Assembly: GCA_910580195.1 (NCBI GenBank)
Contig: CAJTWA010000020.1
Coordinates: 1-21,831 of the forward strand
Origin: an uncultured Lachnospiraceae bacterium
GTDB lineage: Bacteria > Bacillota > Clostridia > Lachnospirales > Lachnospiraceae
DNA: 21,831 nt
Reading direction: 5' to 3'
Made by a program: the position numbers and the translations under genes. The notes under the pieces were generated by a model. That model was given only the letters and a program-made list of their open reading frames with translations, searched no databases and was not told the DNA's origin. Every line of letters begins with the position of its first letter. Position 1 is the first letter of the stretch. Of the stretch, positions 14,486-20,960 are shown piece after piece.

Positions 14486-15334
14486 ATGCATTTCCAATGG
14501 TATCCGGGGCATATGACAAAGGCAAGGCGTCAGATGCAGGAAGATATGAAACTGATTGATTTAGTGATAGAACTGGTGGACGCAAGGATTCCCTTAAGCA
14601 GCCGCAACCCAGATATTGACGAGCTGGGGCGGCAGAAAGCGCGGCTGGTCCTGATGAATAAGGCAGACCTTGCCAGCGAAGGGCAGACCAAGCGCTGGGC
14701 GGAATTTTTCCGGGAAAAGGGATATTTTGTGGTAAAGCTGGATGCAAGGAGCAAGGCGGGCATGAAGGCCATCAGCAATGTAGTGATGGAGGCTTGCCAA
14801 GAGAAAATAGAGCGGGACCGGAAACGGGGCATTCAGAACCGCCCGGTGCGCGCCATGGTGGTAGGCATCCCGAATGTAGGGAAATCTACCTTTATCAACA
14901 CCTATGCAGGGAAGGCCTGTACGAAAACCGGGAACAAGCCGGGCGTAACAAAAGGAAAGCAATGGATACGCCTGAACAAAAACGTGGAGCTTTTGGACAC
15001 CCCGGGGATTTTATGGCCGAAATTTGAAGACCAGCGGGTGGGCCTGCTCCTTGCGCTGATTGGCTCCATCAAGGACGAAATCTTAAATATAGATGAACTT
15101 TCCTTGGAACTGATCCAGATTTTAAAGGAACATTACCCGGGGGTGCTGGCAGAGCGTTACAGCTTGCAGGAAGGGGAGCCGGCGGAAATCTTAACGCAGG
15201 TTGCCCAAAACCGGAACTGCGTAAAAAAGGGCGGCGAACTGGACTACAGCAAGGCCGCAGCCCTTGTCATTGATGAATTCCGCAGCGGGCGTTTGGGAAA
15301 AATAACCCTTGAATTTCCCCCAGAGCCGCGCTAA
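14486..15334 (+). CDS. rbgA: Ribosome biogenesis GTPase RbgA (YlqF)
   Basis: Circularly permuted GTPase of 282 residues needed for late 50S assembly (incorporation of L16 and neighbours). The permuted motif order is visible: G4 NKAD (58-61) comes before G1 GIPNVGKS (127-134) and G3 DTPG (171-174). The N-terminus MHFQWYPGHMTKARRQM is diagnostic, and the C-terminal ANTAR-like helical region is present. Start ATG 14486 follows GGAGG. It sits between two signal peptidase genes and upstream of rnhB, as in many Firmicutes. Confidence 0.97.
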   Translation: MHFQWYPGHMTKARRQMQEDMKLIDLVIELVDARIPLSSRNPDIDELGRQKARLVLMNKADLASEGQTKRWAEFFREKGYFVVKLDARSKAGMKAISNVVMEACQEKIERDRKRGIQNRPVRAMVVGIPNVGKSTFINTYAGKACTKTGNKPGVTKGKQWIRLNKNVELLDTPGILWPKFEDQRVGLLLALIGSIKDEILNIDELSLELIQILKEHYPGVLAERYSLQEGEPAEILTQVAQNRNCVKKGGELDYSKAAALVIDEFRSGRLGKITLEFPPEPR

Positions 15335-15370
15335 AATAAGAGGGATAGAAAAAATCCAAGTGGAACATGG

Positions 15371-15510
15371 TTTTACAGTTTGCTGGGAACCGCAAGTGAA
15401 ATAAGAATAGCCATAATCGCAAGGAAGTGCAAAAGGTATTTTACATGTTGGCAGGAACCCGCAAATAGCAGGGAATGTCCATGTAAAATCCGTTTTACAT
15501 TTCCAGAGAT
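15371..15510 (+). repeat. Diverged ~68-bp duplication and inverted repeat after rbgA
   Basis: Two diverged copies begin TTTTACAGTTTGCTGGGAAC (15371) and TTTTACATGTTGGCAGGAAC (15439), offset 68 bp, each continuing into CCGCAA. Overlapping the second, TTTTACATG (15439-15447) is inverted as CATGTAAAA (15480-15488). No gene is seen between rbgA and the second lepB. Confidence 0.6.
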
Positions 15511-15533
15511 AGCAGAAAAGAGAATAGTAAGAT

Positions 15534-16136
15534 ATGAGGAAAAAGGAAGAGAGCAAGGGCATAGGCGAGAAGGGAAACGGGCAGTCCGAAGAAGGGAAGC
15601 GGGGCGTTGTCAAAGAAACAGTTAATTTTGTGGTATATATTTTAATTGTATTTTTACTGACATATCTGGTAATCCACTATGTGGGCCAGCGCACCCAAGT
15701 CAGCGGGACTTCCATGGAATACACCTTAAGCGACGGGGATAACCTGATTGTGGATAAAATCAGCTACCGGTTCCATGATCCAGAACGTTTTGACATTATT
15801 GTGTTTCCCTTCCGGTACGAGGAAGACACCTATTATATTAAGCGGATTATCGGGCTGCCGGGGGAAACGGTGCAGATTGACGAGGCTGGGACCATTTTGA
15901 TTGACGGCGAGCCATTGGAGGAATCGTACGGCCGCGAAATCATGCTGGATGCAGGGCAGGCGGCAGAGCCTATCAAGCTAGGGGATGACGAATACTTTGT
16001 GCTGGGGGACAACCGGAATGCCAGCTCCGACAGCCGGGATCCGCGGGTAGGCATAATTTATGGGAAAGACATTATCGGAAGGGCGTGGCTGCGCATTTAC
16101 CCATTCGACAGCATAGGGTTTATTAAACACCAATAG
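15534..16136 (+). CDS. lepB: Type I signal peptidase, second copy
   Basis: A second signal peptidase I, 200 residues. A charged, low-complexity N-terminus of about 28 residues precedes one transmembrane helix (about 31-48, FVVYILIVFLLTYLVIHYV). Catalytic S60 (GTSMEYTLSDGD) and K103 (TYYIKRIIGLPGE) and the box FVLGDNRNASSDSRDPRVG are present. The ribosome site is weak. It differs clearly from the copy at 13883, including tyrosine instead of proline after SM-x, so this is an old paralogue pair rather than a recent duplication. A 42-bp tandem repeat begins 8 nt after its stop. Confidence 0.95.
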   Translation: MRKKEESKGIGEKGNGQSEEGKRGVVKETVNFVVYILIVFLLTYLVIHYVGQRTQVSGTSMEYTLSDGDNLIVDKISYRFHDPERFDIIVFPFRYEEDTYYIKRIIGLPGETVQIDEAGTILIDGEPLEESYGREIMLDAGQAAEPIKLGDDEYFVLGDNRNASSDSRDPRVGIIYGKDIIGRAWLRIYPFDSIGFIKHQ

Positions 16137-16144
16137 TAACATGC

Positions 16145-16300
16145 ATTTTGCAGCATAGGCCATAGGAAAGACGGATTGCCACATATATTTTGCAGCATAG
16201 GCCGTGGCAAAGGCGAACGTAAAGCGTATTTTGCAGGATAGGCCATGGCAAAGAGAAACTGTAAAACGTATTTTGCAGCAAGGCCATGGGTTTTGGAGGG
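16145..16300 (+). repeat. ~42-bp tandem repeat, four copies, before rnhB
   Basis: Copies begin with ATTTTGCAG at 16145, 16187, 16228 and 16270 (periods 42, 41, 42) and share CATAGGCCATGGCAAAG with some variation; the last copy is incomplete. The array lies between the second lepB and rnhB. It also lengthens the rnhB reading frame upstream, but that part reads as repeated residues (VKRILQ twice) and is not taken as coding. Confidence 0.88.
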
Positions 16301-16344
16301 CAGTGGACAAGCCTTGGGAAGCAGGATTTACAGAGGAGGGCAAG

Positions 16345-17112
16345 GTGGAAGGACAGAAGAAAATCAGTGCAGTAAAAGAAGAATTACAGGCGGCAGAGGA
16401 AACGATGCTGCCTTCTTTTATTTCAAAATATGAAAAGGACAAAAGGGCTGGCATCCAGAATTTGGTACAGCAGGCCAAACGGAAACTGGAACGCTTAGAA
16501 AAAGAGCGGGCGAGGATGGAAACGCTGAAACAGTACGAGCGGCAGTATGGGGATGCAGGATTTGTGTGCGGGATTGACGAAGCAGGCCGCGGCCCATTGG
16601 CAGGCCCTGTGGTGGCAGGCGCGGTGATCCTGCCAAAAGACTGCGGGATTTTAGGCATCAACGATTCTAAGCAGCTCAGCAGGAAAAAGCGGGAAGAACT
16701 CTATGATATCATCATGGAAGAAGCCATAGCGGCAGGGATTGGGATGGCAAGCCCCCAGCGGATTGATGAAATCAATATCCTTCAGGCTACCTATGAGGCC
16801 ATGCGCCAAGCTATTCAAAATTTATCTGTTGTGCCCGATATATTATTAAATGACGCGGTCTTCATCCCAGAGGTGGAAATCCCCCAAGTCCCCATTGTGA
16901 AAGGGGATGGGAAAAGCATTTCCATCGGGGCGGCAAGCATACTTGCAAAAGTAACAAGGGATAGGCTGATGGAGGAATATGGCAGCATCATGCCGGAATA
17001 TGGGTTTGCCAAGCATAAGGGCTACGGCACCAAGGAGCATGTAGAAGCCATCCGGGCATACGGCCCTTCCCCCATACACCGCCAGTCTTTCCTGAAAAAC
17101 ATTTTTATCTAG
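16345..17112 (+). CDS. rnhB: Ribonuclease HII
   Basis: RNase HII, 255 residues, cleaving the RNA strand of RNA-DNA hybrids and ribonucleotides in DNA. I chose GTG at 16345, 5 nt after the GGAGG in AGAGGAGGG; this gives exactly the length known for the B. subtilis enzyme, and the open frame upstream is tandem repeat. The N-terminal helical extension (KEELQAAEETMLPSFISKYE) is typical of Firmicutes. The catalytic acidic residues are in place: D78 and E79 in CGIDEAGRGPLAGPVVAGAV, D170 in LLNDAVF and D206 in AKVTRDRLM, with GRG and SKQLS also intact. It precedes the FliK-like gene as in B. subtilis. Confidence 0.95.
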   Translation: MEGQKKISAVKEELQAAEETMLPSFISKYEKDKRAGIQNLVQQAKRKLERLEKERARMETLKQYERQYGDAGFVCGIDEAGRGPLAGPVVAGAVILPKDCGILGINDSKQLSRKKREELYDIIMEEAIAAGIGMASPQRIDEINILQATYEAMRQAIQNLSVVPDILLNDAVFIPEVEIPQVPIVKGDGKSISIGAASILAKVTRDRLMEEYGSIMPEYGFAKHKGYGTKEHVEAIRAYGPSPIHRQSFLKNIFI

Positions 17113-17281
17113 GGACCAAGGGATGGGCAAGAATTTTCAGGATTGTAGGTAAAGCGCCCCCATGCTGCTTAACAGCTATCAATACTGGTTAGGCGCGCAG
17201 AAAAAGAACTTCCCGGCAGCAGGGAGGCAGAAATTTAGGATTAGGGAAATTAGAATTCAGACAGAAAGGCAGTGGTTGGAA

Positions 17282-19348
17282 ATGTCATTAGGGGGCATCC
17301 AGCAATATCAGGCCAATACGGCCTCAAATACACAGACATTAGGGAACGTAAAGGAAACCATTGGGGCACGCCCCGCTGCACAGGCACAGGAGCTGATGCC
17401 GGGGAGGGTGTTTGAGGGGATGGTGACAGATATCAAGAACGGCCAAGTCACCCTTGGGCTCAGCGACGGGAGGACCATTTCTGCAAGGATGGAAGCAGGC
17501 GTCCAGCTAGAAAAGGGCCAGCCCATGCTTTTTGAAGTAAAATCCAATACGGGGGACCAGATTGCCATCCGCCCAGTCACATTGGAAAGCGCACAGAACC
17601 CTACCCTCCTGCGGGCTTTGGAGGCGGCGGGGCTGAAAGTAAGCCCAAGGAACCTGTCTATGGTCAACCAAATGATGATGGAACAGCTTCCTATTGATAA
17701 AAACAGCCTGATGCAGATGGCGCGGGCGGCAGCCAATTTTCCACAAGCGGAAATGCAGACATTGGTGCAGATGCAGAAACTTGGGCTTGCAATTACAGAA
17801 AATTCCTTAAACCAGTTCCAAAATTACCAGAACGGCCAGCAGGCAATCCTCCCAGACATGCAGCAGCTGATGGAAGGGCTTACGAACCTCCCAGAGCAGC
17901 TTTTCGGAAAAGAAGGCAAGGGGCATACGGTTTTCCCGGAAAATTTCATGCTGGGCGAAAGCCAAAATGCGGCAGGCAGCCAGAATACGGAGGCCAGCCA
18001 GCTTTTGGGGCTGCAAAAGCAGATTTTGGGTATCCTTCTGGGGGAAGGCTCCTTACAAGACGGGGCAGCAATCGGGCAGGGGATGCAGAATGGGGAAGGA
18101 GCCAGCCAAGTTTTGCAGAACGGGGAAAGCGCCAGCCAGCTTTTGCAAGGGGAGAATGTCAGCCCAATTTTGCAGGAAGGGGTGCAGAATGGGGAGGGAG
18201 CCAGCCAGCTTTTGCAAGGCGGAGTGCAGAATGGAGAAGGGGTCAGCCAGCTTTTGCAAGGGGAGAATGTCAATCCGATTTTGCAGGAAGGGGTGCAGAA
18301 TGGAGAGAGTGCCAACCAGTTTTTGCAAGGGGAAGGAGGGAATGTCAGCCAGCTTTTGCAAGGGGAAGGAGGGAATGTCAGCCAGCTTTTGCAAAATGGG
18401 GATGGTATCAGCCAGCCTTTGCAGGAGGGCGGGCAGGTTTCCGGGAAAGAAGCCGCCCAAATTTCCTCAAACGGGACATCTGCTGGAGCCATGCAGGAAG
18501 GAGGGGCGGCAAGCCAGAACCCGATTGACAGCATTTTAACGAAAGATCAGCAGGGAAACCTTGCCGCTATGTTAAAAGAGTTTCCCGGGGCAGGGCAGCA
18601 GAGCCAGCTTTTTTCCGGGGGGCAGCTAAATACCAGCCTTTCTGCTTCGGAACTGCTCCGGCAGATGATGGGCGCCATCGAACAGGGCAAGGGTTCAGAC
18701 AGCGGTGCCGTGAAAAAGCTGTTTTCCTCGGAAGAATTTAAGGGCTTGATGAAGCAGGCCATGGCGGAGCAGTGGATGCTTACCCCGGAACAGCTGAAGG
18801 AGGAAGGGGCAGTGAAAGAACTGTACCAGCGGCTTTCAAGGCAGATGGCAGATTTGCAGCAAACCCTTGCCCAAGCAGGGAAAGAGGGGGCGGCCTTAGC
18901 AAAAACGGCACAGTCTGTCCAAGGCAATTTAGAATTCATGAACCAGCTGAACCAGGCCTATGCTTATGTGCAGCTTCCTTTAAAGCTGCGGCAGCAAAAT
19001 GCCCACAGTGACCTCTATGTGTATACCAATAAGAAAAACCTCCGGGATAAAGAGGGGGACCTTTCGGCATTGCTGCATTTGGATTTGGAGCATTTGGGCG
19101 CCACAGATATCTATGTAAAAATGCATGGCGCTGCAGTGCAGACAGATTTTTATTTGGCAGACGAACTGTCCTTCCGCCTGATTTCGGGCCTTACCGGGCA
19201 GTTGGCTGAACGGCTGGAGCAAAAAGGCTATACCTGTGAGATAAAGGTAGAGAACCGGAAACCCCAGAAACATACCGTGCAGGAATTTTTGGAGCAGGAG
19301 AAACCACAAGGGAAACTGCACCGGTATTCTTTTGACGTGAAGGCCTAA
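17282..19348 (+). CDS. FliK-like protein (flagellar hook-length control domain), YlqG-type
   Basis: A large protein (about 688 residues from ATG 17282) with a FliK-type C-terminal domain: YAYVQLPLKLRQQNAHSDLY, VYTNKKNLRD, LDLEHLGATDIYVKMHGAAV and a C-terminal EIKVENRKPQ segment. FliK proteins act as molecular rulers and switch type III export specificity through FlhB. The neighbour downstream is an FlhB C-terminal-like gene, matching ylqG-ylqH of B. subtilis, which lie outside flagellar operons. Residues about 266-383 are tandem repeats of NGEGASQLLQ type, inserted in a glutamine-rich linker. The start is uncertain: ATG 17282 has only a weak GGAA site, and the frame is open back to 17162. Its function away from a flagellar operon is unknown. 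Confidence 0.8.
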   Translation: MSLGGIQQYQANTASNTQTLGNVKETIGARPAAQAQELMPGRVFEGMVTDIKNGQVTLGLSDGRTISARMEAGVQLEKGQPMLFEVKSNTGDQIAIRPVTLESAQNPTLLRALEAAGLKVSPRNLSMVNQMMMEQLPIDKNSLMQMARAAANFPQAEMQTLVQMQKLGLAITENSLNQFQNYQNGQQAILPDMQQLMEGLTNLPEQLFGKEGKGHTVFPENFMLGESQNAAGSQNTEASQLLGLQKQILGILLGEGSLQDGAAIGQGMQNGEGASQVLQNGESASQLLQGENVSPILQEGVQNGEGASQLLQGGVQNGEGVSQLLQGENVNPILQEGVQNGESANQFLQGEGGNVSQLLQGEGGNVSQLLQNGDGISQPLQEGGQVSGKEAAQISSNGTSAGAMQEGGAASQNPIDSILTKDQQGNLAAMLKEFPGAGQQSQLFSGGQLNTSLSASELLRQMMGAIEQGKGSDSGAVKKLFSSEEFKGLMKQAMAEQWMLTPEQLKEEGAVKELYQRLSRQMADLQQTLAQAGKEGAALAKTAQSVQGNLEFMNQLNQAYAYVQLPLKLRQQNAHSDLYVYTNKKNLRDKEGDLSALLHLDLEHLGATDIYVKMHGAAVQTDFYLADELSFRLISGLTGQLAERLEQKGYTCEIKVENRKPQKHTVQEFLEQEKPQGKLHRYSFDVKA
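18079..18430 (+). repeat. Intragenic tandem repeats in the FliK-like gene
   Basis: Units of 30-33 bp encode variants of NGEGASQLLQ, GENVSPILQEG and GEGGNVSQLLQ. Two 33-bp copies (QGEGGNVSQLLQ type, about 18328-18395) are identical in DNA. A larger unit of about 111 bp also recurs (around 18140 and 18251). Several other reading frames stay open across the array, as expected for a purine-rich multiple-of-three repeat. All unit lengths keep the frame, so copy-number change would alter protein length without breaking it. Confidence 0.9.
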
Positions 19349-19357
19349 ATCCAGATT

Positions 19358-19533
19358 TTGCCTTATGCGTTATGGCCGGGAGGGAAGAGAGAAGCAAAGC
19401 CTTGCCGTATGCGTTATAGCCGGGAGGGAAGAGAGAAGCAAAGCCTTGCCGTATGCGTTATAGTCGGGAGGGAGGAGAGAAGCGAAGCCTTGCCGCATGT
19501 GTATGCTGGGAGGGTAAGCTAAATCTTACCGCA
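19358..19533 (+). repeat. 44-bp tandem repeat after the FliK-like gene
   Basis: Copies begin TTGCC at 19358, 19402, 19446 and 19490, a constant period of 44 bp. The first three share TATGCGTTATAGCCGGGAGG followed by a GAGAGAAGCAAAGCC-type end; the fourth degenerates. The array starts about 10 nt after the stop of the FliK-like gene and fills the gap before the FlhB-like gene. No gene is visible in it. Confidence 0.92.
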
Positions 19534-19603
19534 TATGCATTGCCCGGAAGAGCCGGAGCCAAGCTTTATTAGATACATAGAAGCAGGGAGCGTGGGAGAA
19601 TCT

Positions 19604-19930
19604 ATGTCAGAAACAAGGTATAAGAACACAAATGAGCCAGTAACCATGGACACCATCCGGGGCGGGCAGACGAAAACTGCTGTAGCCATCGCCTACAATC
19701 CGGGGGAAACAGCGCCGAAAATCATTGCCACCGGAAAAGGCCATTTGGCAGAAAAAATCATTGAAAAAGCAAAGGAAGGCAATATCCCCTTTTACCGGGA
19801 TGACAAATTGGCAAAGACCCTTTCTAAGCTGGAAATTGGCGATATGATACCGCCGGAACTATATGAAGTAGTGGCAGAAATCCTAGTTTTTGTAGACGAT
19901 ATGGAACGGATGCGCGAGAAATTGAAATAG
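19604..19930 (+). CDS. FlhB C-terminal-domain-like protein (YlqH-type)
   Basis: A 108-residue protein matching only the cytoplasmic C-terminal domain of FlhB/EscU/YscU export-switch proteins: AVAIAYNPGETAPKIIATGK, IIEKAKEGNIPFYRDDKLAK, and IPPELYEVVAEILVFV. The membrane domain is absent, and the autocleavage motif NPTH expected before AVAIAY is missing (GGQTKTAVAI instead), so it cannot self-cleave like FlhB. ATG 19604 is preceded by GGGAG at 5 nt. It follows the FliK-like gene, the same pairing as B. subtilis ylqG-ylqH, so the two may interact. The last 12 codons are also the first copy of a tandem repeat that continues beyond the stop. Confidence 0.88.
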   Translation: MSETRYKNTNEPVTMDTIRGGQTKTAVAIAYNPGETAPKIIATGKGHLAEKIIEKAKEGNIPFYRDDKLAKTLSKLEIGDMIPPELYEVVAEILVFVDDMERMREKLK

Positions 19931-20090
19931 CAGGGGAATCCAGCGTCCTGCAGACGATACGGAACGGATGCGCGGAATTGAAATAGCAGGGGAATCCAGC
20001 GTTCTGCAGGCGATATGGAACGGGTACGCGGGAAATCCAGCGTTCTGCAGGCGATACGGAACAGATGCTGGGAATTGTAACGGAAGGGAG
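19895..20090 (+). repeat. Tandem copies of the FlhB-like gene's 3' end
   Basis: GACGATATGGAACGGATGCG at 19895, inside the gene, recurs with few changes at 19953, 20009 and 20050 (periods 58, 56 and 41). Copies 1-3 are linked by an AATCCAGCG-T-TCTGCAG stretch, and copy 2 even repeats the stop-codon context GAAATAGCAGGGGAATCCAG. The array fills the gap to yraN. Confidence 0.9.
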
Positions 20091-20097
20091 AACCTAG

Positions 20098-20466
20098 TTG
20101 GCAGGAACAGGAAACAGGAACCGTAAGAAGGGCACAGAATATGAGCGGCAGGCAGCTGAATTTCTGGAAAAGAAGGGATACCGGATTTTGCATAGGAATT
20201 TTTACAGCCGTTTCGGGGAAATCGACTTGGTAGCAAGACAAGGTGCATATCTGGTATTTGCCGAAGTCAAGTACCGGAACAGTGCACAAGGCGGGCATCC
20301 CTTAGAAGCAGTGGATAGGATAAAACAGCGCCGTATCTGTAAGACAGCGGCCTATTACTGCCTGCGCTATGGATATGGGGAAGATACCCCCTGCCGTTTT
20401 GACGTAATCGGGATTCTTGGGGAGGAAATAACCCATGTGGAGGATGCGTTTTTTTTCCAGAATTAA
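20098..20466 (+). CDS. yraN: YraN/UPF0102 family endonuclease-like protein
   Basis: A 122-residue protein of the YraN (UPF0102) family, which has the PD-(D/E)xK nuclease fold related to Holliday junction resolvases. Visible: KKGTEYERQAAEFLEKKGYR, then FGEIDLVARQ with D43 and LVFAEVKYR with E56 and K58, the expected active-site pattern. TTG at 20098 is used, with GGAAGGGAG about 7 nt upstream. Activity of the family is poorly defined. The final 11 codons coincide with the first copy of a 35-bp tandem repeat that continues past the stop. Confidence 0.93.
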   Translation: MAGTGNRNRKKGTEYERQAAEFLEKKGYRILHRNFYSRFGEIDLVARQGAYLVFAEVKYRNSAQGGHPLEAVDRIKQRRICKTAAYYCLRYGYGEDTPCRFDVIGILGEEITHVEDAFFFQN

Positions 20467-20552
20467 GCCATATGGAAGATGGATTCCTATTCCAGAATTG
20501 AGCCATGTGGAACATGGGCTATACGGAAGGTGAATTCCTATTCCAGAGTTAA
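20432..20552 (+). repeat. 35-bp tandem copies of the yraN 3' end, split by a foldback element
   Basis: The unit CCATGTGGAGGATGCG plus a TTCCAGAATTAA end begins at 20432 inside yraN and recurs at 20467 and 20502, the third copy being enlarged. After the foldback element at 20563-20817, related sequence resumes (CATATGGAAGATGGGTAATA at 20826, and ATGAAAGATGGATTCCCATT near 20882). The insertion therefore entered an existing array. No gene is visible between yraN and pgeF. Confidence 0.8.
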
Positions 20553-20562
20553 TACTACAAGT

Positions 20563-20817
20563 ACTACAGCGAACTTTTTCCTTTTCAATACACAGGCAGT
20601 CCCGGGCAGCCCTTCCCCTAAGCAAACACTTCATGGGCGTTTTTAGTGGAGGTGAAATCCACTGCTTACGTAGGCTTAGTGATGAAGGCTTTCCTGAATC
20701 ACTTAGCCGTAGTTAGCAGTTAGTTCACCGGAACGTTGCCCAGTTTGCTTAGGGGAAGGGCTGCCCGGGACTGCCGTCCGGTTCCAAAGATTTCTAAATT
20801 ATTTTGTTCGTTGTAGT
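20563..20817. mobile_element. 255-bp foldback (MITE-like) element
   Basis: Nearly the whole segment is a long inverted repeat. Outer ends: ACTACAGCGAAC (20563-20574) against GTTCGTTGTAGT (20806-20817), one mismatch. Inside, a perfect 33-bp inverted pair lies at 20595-20627 and 20743-20775, beginning GGCAGTCCCGGGCAGCCC. Innermost arms at about 20651-20688 and 20693-20729 pair imperfectly around a tiny centre. No open frame of note. It lies within the repeat array after yraN. A clear target-site duplication is not visible. It could be a non-autonomous transposon, or act as a very stable RNA hairpin or terminator for yraN. Confidence 0.75.
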
Positions 20818-20960
20818 GTCAGGGCATATGGAAGATGGGTAATACGGAAAGTGTATTCGTATGCCCAAATTAAGCCATAACATGAAAGATGGATTCCCAT
20901 TTTGGAATCAGCAAAAATCATCCGTATTTTTCAAAAAACAGTTATTCAGAAGGAGCATAT

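Noticed and set aside
15439..15488. Intrinsic terminator after rbgA
   Set aside because: The 9-bp inverted arms are separated by a 32-nt loop and are not followed by a proper T-run.
16145..16300. CRISPR array
   Set aside because: Four ~42-bp copies are head to tail with no unique spacers and no cas genes; this is a simple tandem repeat. The same holds for the 44-bp array at 19358.
16204..16344. N-terminal extension of rnhB
   Set aside because: It is translated tandem repeat; the GTG at 16345 gives the normal length and has a strong ribosome site.
17824..18539. Long open frames in other frames and on the opposite strand across the FliK-like gene
   Set aside because: They are by-products of the purine-rich in-frame repeats; only the FliK frame has recognisable domains.
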